Source of the DNA: Bacteroidales bacterium
GTDB lineage: Bacteria; Bacteroidota; Bacteroidia; Bacteroidales; UBA932
Length of the DNA stretch: 37,083 nucleotides
Reading direction: 5' to 3'
Assembly: GCA_016287875.1 (NCBI GenBank)
Contig: JAEEXQ010000014.1
Location: 1 to 37,083, forward strand
The notes under the pieces were generated by a model. The model was not told the origin of the DNA. It worked only from the letters and a program-made list of their open reading frames with translations, and did no database searches. This document shows positions 16,728-25,049 of the stretch, piece by piece. The position numbers and the translations under genes were made by a program. The stretch's first letter is position 1. Each line of letters begins with the position of its first letter.

Positions 16728-17438
16728 ATGACAAATTTTAAACAATCATACCAATTCCGTCCCATAGAGTGGCTTGATACCACTGATTCAACGAATTCCG
16801 AAGTCCGCCGCAGGATGGATTCCCTTGACAATATGTCAGTGGTCGCCGCCCGTTTCCAGACGGCTGGCAGGGGCCAGGGCTCGCATACCTGGCTGTCCGA
16901 GGTGAACCTCAATCTTACTTTCACCTTGTTCATCAGGCTCAAGGACGCGTCCCCTCTCCCCCTCGATGCAAACGATGCCGTTAGAATAATCCAGATGGCT
17001 ACGCTGTCCGTGCGCGATTTCCTTGCTTCGGAAGGCGTCAGCGCCAGGATAAAATGGCCCAACGATATCTGGGTTGGCGACAAGAAGATATGCGGGATGC
17101 TGATAGAGAATATAATAGAGGAAGGAAAGGTCGCTGCCAGTATCGTAGGCATAGGACTCAACCTCAATCAGAAGGAATTCGACCCCAAGCTTCCCAATCC
17201 GGTTTCGCTCAGCCTGCTCACGGGCAGGGACTACGATCCCGACTCTACCTTGGAGGTCCTGTATGAATATATTTGCCGCCGGACGGCCCTTCTGGGCACA
17301 TCCGACGGCAGATCCGAGTTGGAAAAAGAATTCAATTCACATCTGTTCCACCTCGAGCGTTCCAAGCAGGAGGTGCTGACAGAGGCTATCGACAATTTCG
17401 AAGCTGCGCAACCGCCTCGCAAGGATCGTCGGCGTTGA
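16728..17438 (+). CDS. birA: Biotin-protein ligase BirA, lacking the C-terminal domain
   Basis: A 236-residue predicted biotin-[acetyl-CoA carboxylase] ligase. The catalytic core is complete: TTDSTNSE (about 18-25), the biotinyl-AMP loop GRGQGSHTW (about 48-56), KWPNDIWVGDKKICGMLIE (about 109-127), and GIGLNLNQ (about 142-149). After LEKEFNSHLFHLERSKQ (about 200) the usual small SH3-like C-terminal domain, ending in a KEV/KEI motif, is not present. Instead the frame continues through about 18 codons antisense to the end of rpe and stops with the basic tail PPRKDRRR. There is no N-terminal DNA-binding domain, so it should not be a repressor. The reading frame starts well beyond 16509 but the ATG at 16728 fits the promoter. 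Function may be retained or impaired. Confidence 0.85.
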   Translation: MTNFKQSYQFRPIEWLDTTDSTNSEVRRRMDSLDNMSVVAARFQTAGRGQGSHTWLSEVNLNLTFTLFIRLKDASPLPLDANDAVRIIQMATLSVRDFLASEGVSARIKWPNDIWVGDKKICGMLIENIIEEGKVAASIVGIGLNLNQKEFDPKLPNPVSLSLLTGRDYDPDSTLEVLYEYICRRTALLGTSDGRSELEKEFNSHLFHLERSKQEVLTEAIDNFEAAQPPRKDRRR

Positions 17439-18039
17439 AAACCGAGCTCCCGGCTACGAAGATGCTGGCTCCAGCCTTGCGCAGGGCTGCAGCGTTGGCA
17501 ATGCCTACGCCGCCATCGACTTCGATCGGAGCGTCGTTCCCGCGCTTTTCAAGCTCCGCTTTCAGGGCCTCGATGCGTCCGATGCTTTCCGGAATGAATT
17601 TCTGGCCGCCGAAACCGGCGAATACCGACATTATCAGGAAATAATCCGCCTTCCCAATATAAGGGAACAACTTCTCCACGGGGATGTCGGGATTGATTAC
17701 CAATCCTGCCTTCATCCCTTTGGCACGTATGGATTCCAGTATCTTGGCGCTGTCATCTCCTGCAGCCTCGAGATGGAAGCTCATCATCGCCACACCCAGT
17801 TCCGCGCAGCGCTCAACCCACCTTTCGGGATGCACCACCATAAAGTGGGCATCCATAGGAATGGTAGCACTCCGCGATACCGCCTCCACCACCGGAAATC
17901 CGAACGAGATATTAGGTACGAAGCTGCCGTCCATTATGTCGAGATGTATGAGGTCGGCACAACGGTTGAGCATTCTGATATCCCTCCCGAGATCGTTGAA
18001 ATCGGCGGAGAGTATGGATGGGGCTATTTGAAGTTGCAT
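17386..18039 (-). CDS. rpe: Ribulose-phosphate 3-epimerase
   Basis: A 217-residue TIM-barrel enzyme interconverting ribulose 5-phosphate and xylulose 5-phosphate in the pentose phosphate pathway. APSILSADF (about 6-14), LIHLDIMDGSFVPNISFG (about 30-47), DAHFMV (about 63-68), the catalytic Asp in IEVDGGVG, and the phosphate-binding VAGSSVF near the C-terminus are all present, and the length is standard. The start overlaps the end of pepD by 16 bases, so it is last in the dnaA-pepD-rpe series. Its 3' end overlaps convergent birA by 53 bases, yet its own C-terminus looks normal, so the anomaly belongs to birA. Confidence 0.95.
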   Translation of the reverse strand: MQLQIAPSILSADFNDLGRDIRMLNRCADLIHLDIMDGSFVPNISFGFPVVEAVSRSATIPMDAHFMVVHPERWVERCAELGVAMMSFHLEAAGDDSAKILESIRAKGMKAGLVINPDIPVEKLFPYIGKADYFLIMSVFAGFGGQKFIPESIGRIEALKAELEKRGNDAPIEVDGGVGIANAAALRKAGASIFVAGSSVFNADDPCEAVAQLRNCR

Positions 18040-19442
18040 ACTACGTCGTCGAGGAGTTTAACGAATTTGTCCATAGAAGCAAGTTCCAGCTTCTCGCCGG
18101 GAGCATGTACTCCGCGCAGGGTAGGACCGAAAGAAATCATATCCAGGTCCGGGAACTTCTCGAGGAAGAGACCGCATTCCAGGCCGGCGTGAATGGCCAG
18201 CACCAGAGGCTCCTCATCGAAGAGCTTCCTGTAGGACTTCACGCATACCTGGAGTATGTTGGATTTGAGGTTGGGATTCCATCCGGGGTACTTGCTGTAG
18301 CACTTGACCTCGGCGCCGGCTTCCTTGAAAATGGCTGCCACCTTTTCCACCAGTTCGTCCAGCTCCGCTACGACGCTGCTGCGCTGGCTGGTGGCCACTT
18401 TTATCTCTCCTTCTCCCATAAACACTGCTGCCAGGTTGGTGGAAGTCTGCACCAGGTTCTCTATGTCCGGGCTCATCTTCACCATTCCGTGAGGGCAGGC
18501 TGCGAGAGCCTTGAGAAGCGCTTCCGCCACTTTGGACTCAATGGCCTTGTGGGCCTTGGCCTTTGCGGTCGAGAAGCTGAGCGTAGGCTCGGTTCCGGCA
18601 TATTCGGCCTTTATCTTGTTGCCATAGGCCATAAAGCGGCCGGCCACTCCTTCGGCATCGGGCGAAGCTATCACGGCCTTGCATTCGCGTGCTATCGCGT
18701 TGGATTTTCCGCCGCCCTGCAGGCTTACCAGCTGGAAACCGGGGCGTATCTCCCCTGCCAGGAAATCCGAAAGAAGCTTGACGGTATTCGCGCGGTGCTT
18801 GTTGATGTCGTCGCCGCTATGGCCGCCTATTCCGCCGTCGATGCAGAGGCAGATCACGTCGCTGCCGTGCTGCACCTTCTCGGTGTCATACTTGAAATAA
18901 GCGTCGGTATGCTCTCCGCCGGCGCAACCTATGAAGAGCTGGCCTTCGTCCTCGGAATCGAGGTTTACCAAGGTCTTTCCGGAGAAGAAACCCTCCTGCA
19001 AGGCATTCGCGCCGTCCATTCCAGTCTCCTCCGAGATGGTGAACAGGCATTCAATCTTGCCGGCGGGAGCATCGCTTTCCAGCAGGGCGAGGCAGGCTGC
19101 CACGCCGATGCCGTCGTCGGCCCCGAGGGTAGTGTTCTTGGATATCATCCAGCCGTCCTCTATCTCATAGGGGATGGGATCCTTTCCGAAATCGAATTCG
19201 AAGCCTGCGTTCTTTTCGCAGACCATATCCTGATGTGCCTGGAGTACTATCGCGGGGACATTTTCTTTGCCGGGCGCGGCTTCTTTTATTATCAGTACGT
19301 TGCCGATGGCATCCTTCTTATGCTCGAAGTGATGCTCCTCGGCCCATTTGCAAAGAAAGTCCGTCATCGGACCCTCTTTTCCAGATTCACGCGGAATCCG
19401 GGTTATCTGTTTGAAGATATCAAGTACGGATTCTGATGTCAT
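18024..19442 (-). CDS. pepD: Aminoacyl-histidine dipeptidase (PepD, M20 family)
   Basis: A 472-residue cytosolic di-zinc peptidase (M20C, Xaa-His dipeptidase/PepD) of normal length. Zinc and catalytic residues sit in VLQAHQDMV (about 66-74), TLGADDGIGVA (about 104-114), SEETGMDGA (about 137-145), and VNLDSEDEG (about 158-166); a late His lies in LAIHAGLECG (about 418-427). The dimerisation or lid domain lies between. The gene starts 18 bases after dnaA and overlaps rpe by 16. No leader peptide is present. Substrate preference beyond dipeptides is not readable. Confidence 0.93.
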   Translation of the reverse strand: MTSESVLDIFKQITRIPRESGKEGPMTDFLCKWAEEHHFEHKKDAIGNVLIIKEAAPGKENVPAIVLQAHQDMVCEKNAGFEFDFGKDPIPYEIEDGWMISKNTTLGADDGIGVAACLALLESDAPAGKIECLFTISEETGMDGANALQEGFFSGKTLVNLDSEDEGQLFIGCAGGEHTDAYFKYDTEKVQHGSDVICLCIDGGIGGHSGDDINKHRANTVKLLSDFLAGEIRPGFQLVSLQGGGKSNAIARECKAVIASPDAEGVAGRFMAYGNKIKAEYAGTEPTLSFSTAKAKAHKAIESKVAEALLKALAACPHGMVKMSPDIENLVQTSTNLAAVFMGEGEIKVATSQRSSVVAELDELVEKVAAIFKEAGAEVKCYSKYPGWNPNLKSNILQVCVKSYRKLFDEEPLVLAIHAGLECGLFLEKFPDLDMISFGPTLRGVHAPGEKLELASMDKFVKLLDDVVCNFK

Positions 19443-19460
19443 ATATATTTGAGTAGTGGT

Positions 19461-20888
19461 TTATCGGACGGAAGGTGCGAGCATCGATTCAAGATCGCTG
19501 ACGTACCTCTTGAAAGTCTTGTCGGTGGCCATGAGGTCGGCTACCGTGGCGCAGGCGTGAAGCACCGTAGCGTGGTCCTTTCCGCCGGTTTCGGCGCCGA
19601 TGGAGGACAGGGAGCAGTTGGTTATCATACTCCTGCACAGATACATCGAAATCTGGCGGGCCTGGACTATCTGGCGCTTGCGCGAAGGAGAGAGCAGGGA
19701 TTCCCTGGTGATGTTGAAGTAGTCGCAGACTGCCTTCTGCACCTTGTCGATGGTGACGTTGTTCACCTCGATTCCGACTATCTTCCTGGTTACCCTGGAG
19801 GCAAGTTCCACTGAATTCTCCTCCTTGGAAAGGGCAGCATGGGCCGCCACGGAGATCAGAGCGCCTTCCAGCTCGCGGAAGTTGGTCTGTATGTTGGATG
19901 CGAGGTATTCGAGCACGTCGTCACCTATGTTCATTCCCTCGCGGAAGGCCCTGGCCTTGAGCATTGCAAGGCGGGTAGCATAGTCGGGATGGGTGAGCTC
20001 GACCGAAAGGCCCCATTTGAAGCGGGAGAGCAGACGGTCCTCGAAGTTCTGGAGCTCGGCCGGGGAACGGTCGGAGGTAAGGATCAGCTGCTTCGAGTTC
20101 TGGTGCAGATGGTTGAAGATGTTGAAGAACGCGGTCTGGTTGCCCTGGCCCACGAGGTCCTGGATATCGTCGATGATGAGGACATCTATCTTCATATAAT
20201 AGGCCAGGAAGTCGGTGAGCTTGTTGCGGACATAGACGGCGTCCATATATTGAGTCTTGAACTCGTTGCCGGTCACATAGAGGACCACGAGATCAGGATA
20301 CTTCTCCTTTATGGCCAGACCGATGGCATTGGCGACGTGGGTCTTGCCCAGGCCGGGACCGCCGAAGATGAAGAGCGGATTGAAAGGGGTCTTGCCGGGA
20401 TTGAGGGCGATGTCATTGCCTGCCGAGATGGCCAGACGGTTGCAGTCCCCTGCCACCAGGTTGCTGAAGTTGTACACGGGGAGCAGCCTGGGATCTATCT
20501 GTATCTTCTGCAGACCGGGATAGACGAAGGGTCCGGGATTGCCGGAGGGCTGATAGCTGCTGATACCTACCGATTTGTTCACGGGCGGATTACCGGGGCC
20601 TTCGGGAAGCCTCATCGGCATCTGGTTAGTGACGGGACGGATAAGGTAGTTCAGGCGTGCATCGGCACCTATCACACGCTTGAGAGTCTTCTTTATTACA
20701 TCAAGGTAAGACTCTTCGAGATATTCGCGGAAGAAGTCCGAAGGGACCTCGACCGTGAGGGTGGAATCTACCAGGGAAACAGGCCTGATTTTCTTGAACC
20801 AGGTCTCGAAATGCTGGGGTTCGACTATCTGCGAGATTATCTGCAGACAGTTGTTCCAACGGTCTAAATGTTTTCCTGTATTTTCCAT
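19461..20888 (-). CDS. dnaA: Chromosomal replication initiator DnaA
   Basis: A 475-residue AAA+ initiator. Domain I (about 1-85) mediates DnaB/DnaA contacts; domain II (about 86-135) is a Pro/Gly-rich linker. Domain III has Walker A GGPGLGKT at 176-183 and Walker B VLIIDDIQD at 236-244. Domain IV ends with the helix-turn-helix signature GGKDHATVLHA (about 434-444), close to the classical DHSTVIHA. The ATG at 20888 follows a near-consensus -7 box and an inverted repeat. I see no clear TTATCCACA-type boxes nearby, so oriC is not demonstrated here. The gene is followed by pepD after 18 bases and preceded by amiC on the same strand across a 216-base gap. Confidence 0.97.
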   Translation of the reverse strand: MENTGKHLDRWNNCLQIISQIVEPQHFETWFKKIRPVSLVDSTLTVEVPSDFFREYLEESYLDVIKKTLKRVIGADARLNYLIRPVTNQMPMRLPEGPGNPPVNKSVGISSYQPSGNPGPFVYPGLQKIQIDPRLLPVYNFSNLVAGDCNRLAISAGNDIALNPGKTPFNPLFIFGGPGLGKTHVANAIGLAIKEKYPDLVVLYVTGNEFKTQYMDAVYVRNKLTDFLAYYMKIDVLIIDDIQDLVGQGNQTAFFNIFNHLHQNSKQLILTSDRSPAELQNFEDRLLSRFKWGLSVELTHPDYATRLAMLKARAFREGMNIGDDVLEYLASNIQTNFRELEGALISVAAHAALSKEENSVELASRVTRKIVGIEVNNVTIDKVQKAVCDYFNITRESLLSPSRKRQIVQARQISMYLCRSMITNCSLSSIGAETGGKDHATVLHACATVADLMATDKTFKRYVSDLESMLAPSVR

Positions 20889-20902
20889 AAGATTGAACTG
20901 TG

Positions 20903-20910
20903 CAAAAATG
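20903..20910 (-). promoter_or_regulatory. Near-consensus -7 element of dnaA
   Basis: On the minus strand the bases read CATTTTTG, one mismatch from TAnnTTTG (C for T), 14 bases before the dnaA ATG. A TTTG lies 15 bases further upstream, closer than the usual 19-21. A weak or regulated promoter is plausible. Confidence 0.35.
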
Positions 20911-20942
20911 GTTAAAAAAAATCTTCAAAAAATTTTTTTAAC
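20911..20942. repeat. Perfect 10-bp inverted repeat upstream of dnaA
   Basis: GTTAAAAAAA (20911-20920) and TTTTTTTAAC (20933-20942) are exact reverse complements separated by 12 bases. The repeat directly abuts the dnaA -7 element and contains the only nearby TTTG. It could be an operator for dnaA control or a bent, easily melted tract; chance in AT-rich DNA cannot be excluded. Confidence 0.45.
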
Positions 20943-21104
20943 TATTGCATATTAATTTTTTATGTCTTATAATAAGGAAAAGCCGGGCTATTTGGGCGTA
21001 TAAATTAAATTGTTGATTACTAGGCAATTACACTATCTGAAAAACAAACCTGCTGGCCTGCTTTCATTTTCTTATTTTGAATAATTCTAAATTAGCTACA
21101 GGCC

Positions 21105-22190
21105 TTATTTGAAGCGGGTTGCACCCTCGGAAGTCAGTTTTACCATGAAAGAACCGGGGTACTTGGCCTTAATAGTTTCGTTTGCTTTCCTGGCCTCCTC
21201 TTCGGACTCGAAAATCCCTATGATATATTTATTGAGGGAGCCTATGTTGATTACCTCGGGTTTGTATCCCATGAAGGCCGGATCCGAGGCATCGATGAGC
21301 TTGCTGCTTGCGAAAATCTGAGTGCCGTATCTGACCGGGGCCACAGGGGCCGGCTCAGGCTGCACGGACGCTTGCTGCCGTTGCTGCTGCTGGACCTCGA
21401 GACTTCCGTCATACATTACTTTATAATCGCTGAAAGCCTCGAAGAGGCGCTGGGCAATCTGCTCGCGTTTGCTTTCCTGTCTCAATGCCGCAAGGTCGCC
21501 CGAATTGGAGATGAATCCCAGTTCCACCAGCACGGCGGGCATAGCCGTCGCCCACAGAACCAGGAAGGGGTTCTGCCATATGCCCCTGTCCGCCTTGATG
21601 GGCCCGCCCTTGAGCTTCTCGGATATTACGGATGCCATCAGCAGGCTCTGTTCCAGGTAGGCATTCTGCATAAGGGTCATAAAGATGTAGGACTTTTCAT
21701 CCGAAGGGTCGAAGCCCTGGTATTTCGTGGTGTAATCGTCCTCGAGCAGCACCACCGAGTTCTCCCTTTTCACCACATCCATATTATATGCGAACAGGTC
21801 CCTGTTCTTGTTCGAGGACTTTCCGAGTATGTGCACCGAATAACCGTTCGGGGACGTGGATGTGGCGGAATTGATATGTATGGAGATGAAAAGGTTGGCA
21901 TTGGCTTTGTTGGCGATGTTGGCGCGGTCGCGCAGTTCCACGAACTTATCGGTGCTGCGGGTCAGGATCACCTTGACATCGGGGAAGGCCGCCTTGATTT
22001 TGTTGGAAAGCAGGGTCGCTATCGAGAGGGTGAAGCTTTTCTCGTAGGATTGTTTGTCCTTGCTGACTGCACCCGAATCCTTCCCTCCGTGCCCGGCGTC
22101 GATCACCACGGTATGAAGTTTGAGGTTGTCCGCCCGGAGCGGAAGCAGCCCCAGCAACAAAGAAACGAGTATGCAGATTGTGCGTTTCAG
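21105..22190 (-). CDS. amiC: N-acetylmuramoyl-L-alanine amidase with C-terminal SPOR-like domain; CTG start inferred
   Basis: A periplasmic Amidase_3 enzyme cleaving the peptide stem from peptidoglycan, usually for daughter-cell separation. Beginning at CTG 22190 the product is about 361 residues, with the leader MKRTICILVSLLLGLLPLRA and cleavage before DN. The zinc residues lie in VVIDAGHGGKDSGA (about 26-39), the NLFISIHIN segment (about 95) and VELGFISN. A Gln-rich linker (about 265-285) leads to a SPOR-like fold (about 285-361) that would bind denuded septal glycan. No ATG, GTG or TTG exists between the -7 box (22224-22217) and the leader; a TTG at 22160 would leave an uncharged 10-residue leader. 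The open frame upstream runs antisense through lptD and is not coding. A single-base error turning ATG into CTG is the alternative. Confidence 0.85.
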   Translation of the reverse strand: MKRTICILVSLLLGLLPLRADNLKLHTVVIDAGHGGKDSGAVSKDKQSYEKSFTLSIATLLSNKIKAAFPDVKVILTRSTDKFVELRDRANIANKANANLFISIHINSATSTSPNGYSVHILGKSSNKNRDLFAYNMDVVKRENSVVLLEDDYTTKYQGFDPSDEKSYIFMTLMQNAYLEQSLLMASVISEKLKGGPIKADRGIWQNPFLVLWATAMPAVLVELGFISNSGDLAALRQESKREQIAQRLFEAFSDYKVMYDGSLEVQQQQRQQASVQPEPAPVAPVRYGTQIFASSKLIDASDPAFMGYKPEVINIGSLNKYIIGIFESEEEARKANETIKAKYPGSFMVKLTSEGATRFK

Positions 22191-22201
22191 AAAATTATAG
22201 T

Positions 22202-22224
22202 TATTTTTGTACCTTGCAAATTTA
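22202..22224. promoter_or_regulatory. Divergent lptD / amiC promoter elements
   Basis: TATTTTTG at 22202-22209 points toward lptD, with a TTG at 22178-22180 lying 21 bases upstream. On the minus strand TAAATTTG at 22224-22217 points toward amiC. The boxes are separated by seven bases, so the promoters overlap. Each lies 24-30 bases from the inferred non-ATG start codon. Confidence 0.5.
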
Positions 22225-22238
22225 GGAAAAAATTGCAA

Positions 22239-24962
22239 TTGAGGAAATATATATACTTCTTTCTTGTTCCGGTACTCCTGGCCGTAACTTCCACTGATCT
22301 TTCTGCCCAGCGCCCCAGGCGCTCCAGAGGGATGAATTTCAGTTCCCAGGTGGCGGAAAAGAAGGTGATACTCCCTGATTCTCTGGAACTTGCACGGCGC
22401 GATTCCATTCGCGTCGCGGACTCCCTGTACAGGGCGGATTCCGCGGCGATGATGGCCTATTCCTCGTTGCGCTCCCCCGCATTTTCGGCGGCCAGGGACT
22501 CGGTCATAGAAGATTTCTCCAACGGACAGCGTCTCATCCATTATTATGGGGACGTGAGCGTCAAATACCAGAATATGGAACTCACCGCAGAGAGGATGGA
22601 TTACGATGTCTCCTCCGGCGTCGTGCACGCCTACGGCGTCTATGACTCGCTTGCCGCGGAGTGGAAGGGCCGCCCTGTGATGAAGGAAGGAGGGAAGGTA
22701 TATAATATGGAGGAACTGCGCTACAACTTCAACACGCGCAAGGCCCGTATCAAGAATATGGTGACCAACGAGGATGAGGGCATACTGCACGGACGCAACA
22801 TCAAGATGATGCCCGACAAGTCGATCAACATCACCAGCGGCAAATACACCGTCTGCGATGACGACCATCCCCACTATTATCTGCAGCTCACGGCTGCCAA
22901 GGTCGTAACCGAACCCAGCCAGAAGATAGTCTTCGGCCCCGCCTACCTGGTGGTGGAGGATGTCAAACTGTATCCGGTGATGCTTCCTTTCGGGTTCGTG
23001 CCCAAGAGGCCCAAGAGAGCTACCGGCATACTCTTCCCTACTTTCGGCGAAGAGGTTGCACGCGGATTCTATCTGAAGGATCTTGGAATGTACTTCGTAT
23101 TCGGGGATTATCTTGACTTGTCCGCTACGGTCGATTATTTCACCCTTGGTTCGTGGGCCCTCGACCTGAATTCGAGATACAAGGTCAACTACAACTTCAC
23201 TGGTAACGTTTCCATCAATTATTCCGACGACCGTACCGGCGAGAAAGGCAGCGCTGACTATAACCAGAGCACCAACTTCGGTATACGCTGGTCCCACTCC
23301 CAGGATCCCAAATCCCATCCCGGAACCACCTTCAGCGCATCGGTGAACTTCTCCAGCCCTAAGAACAACAGGTACAACGCCCATTCCGTGCAGGAGGCAG
23401 TCCAGAACCAGGCGTCGTCGTCCATTACCTTCTCCAAGAGCTTCAATGGCAAGGCCAGCATATCAGTCAACGCCCTGCATTCGCAGAATTCCAGGGACAG
23501 TTCATATGTTTTCACGCTGCCTAACGTTTCCTTGACGGTTCCTACCTTCTACCCCTTCAAGCGTAAGCACAGAGTAGGAAAGGAACGTCTGTACGAGAAG
23601 ATATCGTTCGGATACTCTTCCACCCTGCAGAACAAGATCGGTTTCAAACAGTCCGAGTTCCGCCAGCCCGGGTTTACGGACAAGTTCCAGAACGGTATGT
23701 CGCATAATTTCCAGATCGGCCTGCCTTCCTTCAACCTGTTCAAATACATTAACATTAATCCTGGTGTAAGTTACGCGCAGAACTGGAACTTCCGCAAGAA
23801 CGAGGCCCGTTACGATGAGGAAAGCGGAAAAGTCGTGCTGGATAAGACCGGAGCCTTCTCGCACTTCGGAGTCTTGCAGACTTACTCAGGCTCTATAACC
23901 GCTTCGACGCGCCTCTACGGTATGTACAATTTCGGAAAGTACAGCACCGTGCAGGCCATAAGGCACGTAGTATCCCCTACTCTTTCCCTTAATCTCCAGC
24001 CGGACCTGGCCACATATGCCAATGGTTACAGGACCTTCACCTATATGGACAAGAACAACGAGGTGCAGACATATGATTACAATCTCTATGAAGGTCTGAT
24101 GTACACTGCTCCCGGCAGGGGCAAGACAGCTTCTGCCAGCTTCTCCATCGGCAATACCCTTGAGGCCAAGGCGAGGGATTTCGCGGATACCACCGGCACC
24201 GGAACCAAGAAGATCAAGCTGATAGACCAGCTGAACTTGAGCTCCTCGTATAATTTCCTGGCGGATTCCTGCCGCTTGAGCAATATCTCCGCCCGTATGT
24301 CGACATCCCTTTTCGGCAAGGTTTCCATCAGCGCCGACGCCACTTTCGATCCTTATGCTTTCAAGAAGAACAGGTGCGCCGAATGGGCCATCAACAATAA
24401 TCAGGGGCTGGCCAGGTTGACCACCGCAGGCTTTACGGTCTCTTACAGCCTTTCCGGGAAAGGCGCCATAAACGGTAACGACGGTTCGGGCAGCGGCGAA
24501 GATGGAGGCGGTTCCGGTCCTGCCAATTTCTACAAGCGCATCTATACTCACCCGGTGACCGGAGAGTATATTCCTGGCGGATGGCTCTACTATACCAATC
24601 CCAATGTTCCTTGGTCGGTGAACTTCGGCTTCAATTACAGGCTGATCAGGAACTGGAAGTACGACACCGTCAACAAGAAAGCCGACTATGTCGATAAATT
24701 CACCAAGACGCTTTCTTTCTCCGGAAACATCAAGCTTACTCCCAAGATGAACATATCCTTGAATTCAGGATACGACTTCGTCATGAAAGACTTCTCACCT
24801 ACGCAGATAACCGCAGGTTACGACATGCACTGTTTCAACATCTCTGTCAGCTGGGTTCCGGTAGGTACCTGGAAGCAGTACAGCTTCCGTATCCAGGCCA
24901 ATGCCGCTTCGCTTGCCGACCTGCTCCGCTTCAAGAAGAGCAGCAGCCAGTGGGATAATTGA
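22239..24962 (+). CDS. lptD: LPS-assembly outer-membrane protein LptD; TTG start inferred
   Basis: About 907 residues. From TTG 22239 the leader MRKYIYFFLVPVLLAVTSTD ends in LSA before QRP, a convincing signal peptide; another TTG six bases earlier is possible. The first ATG in frame (22333) falls after the leader and would lose it. An OstA/LptA-like jellyroll follows (about 95-260: YYGDVSVKYQNMELTAERMD, then MLPFGFVPKRPKRATGILFP near 250). A long beta-barrel extends to the C-terminus. LptD inserts lipopolysaccharide into the outer membrane, with LptE. A Gly/Ser-rich loop (GSGSGEDGGGSGP, about 750) is probably surface-exposed. The gene diverges from amiC and is followed by rho after 87 bases. 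Confidence 0.88.
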   Translation: MRKYIYFFLVPVLLAVTSTDLSAQRPRRSRGMNFSSQVAEKKVILPDSLELARRDSIRVADSLYRADSAAMMAYSSLRSPAFSAARDSVIEDFSNGQRLIHYYGDVSVKYQNMELTAERMDYDVSSGVVHAYGVYDSLAAEWKGRPVMKEGGKVYNMEELRYNFNTRKARIKNMVTNEDEGILHGRNIKMMPDKSINITSGKYTVCDDDHPHYYLQLTAAKVVTEPSQKIVFGPAYLVVEDVKLYPVMLPFGFVPKRPKRATGILFPTFGEEVARGFYLKDLGMYFVFGDYLDLSATVDYFTLGSWALDLNSRYKVNYNFTGNVSINYSDDRTGEKGSADYNQSTNFGIRWSHSQDPKSHPGTTFSASVNFSSPKNNRYNAHSVQEAVQNQASSSITFSKSFNGKASISVNALHSQNSRDSSYVFTLPNVSLTVPTFYPFKRKHRVGKERLYEKISFGYSSTLQNKIGFKQSEFRQPGFTDKFQNGMSHNFQIGLPSFNLFKYININPGVSYAQNWNFRKNEARYDEESGKVVLDKTGAFSHFGVLQTYSGSITASTRLYGMYNFGKYSTVQAIRHVVSPTLSLNLQPDLATYANGYRTFTYMDKNNEVQTYDYNLYEGLMYTAPGRGKTASASFSIGNTLEAKARDFADTTGTGTKKIKLIDQLNLSSSYNFLADSCRLSNISARMSTSLFGKVSISADATFDPYAFKKNRCAEWAINNNQGLARLTTAGFTVSYSLSGKGAINGNDGSGSGEDGGGSGPANFYKRIYTHPVTGEYIPGGWLYYTNPNVPWSVNFGFNYRLIRNWKYDTVNKKADYVDKFTKTLSFSGNIKLTPKMNISLNSGYDFVMKDFSPTQITAGYDMHCFNISVSWVPVGTWKQYSFRIQANAASLADLLRFKKSSSQWDN

Positions 24963-24966
24963 TTTT

Positions 24967-24997
24967 TTTGCACATATCTTCTTTTTTATTATATTTG
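24967..24997 (+). promoter_or_regulatory. Promoter of rho
   Basis: TTTG (24967-24970), 19 bases, then TATATTTG (24990-24997): the best full match to the Bacteroidota promoter consensus in this window. The predicted leader to the ATG at 25050 is about 45 bases and contains a short alternative ATG frame at 25008 of 24-25 codons that crosses the rho start and could act as an upstream ORF; this is only a possibility. Confidence 0.7.
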
Positions 24998-25049
24998 CAT
25001 ATCAAACGATGGCAATCCCCTTCCGGGATGCCCAATTAACTTTTCAAAT

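Larger units (their letters stand above)
20889..21104. other. AT-rich gap upstream of dnaA, no gene
   Basis: This is the largest gene-free stretch in the window. It holds the dnaA promoter region, a long A/T tract between about 20911 and 20985, and a perfect inverted repeat. A weak pair, GGCCTG near 21055 and CAGGCC near 21100, could form a hairpin behind amiC, but the loop is long. No DnaA-box cluster is visible. Confidence 0.5.

Noticed and set aside
20889..21104. Possible chromosomal origin next to dnaA
   Set aside because: AT-rich sequence is present, but no cluster of TTATNCACA-type boxes could be found by eye.
21050..21104. Terminator hairpin after amiC (GGCCTG with CAGGCC)
   Set aside because: The arms are six bases with a loop of more than 30, and no U-tract follows, so termination by this structure is not supported.
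21372..22238. Upstream open extension of lptD across amiC, and the mirror extension of amiC across lptD
   Set aside because: Both are antisense to well-conserved coding sequence. The signal peptides at 22239 and 22190 mark the true N-termini.
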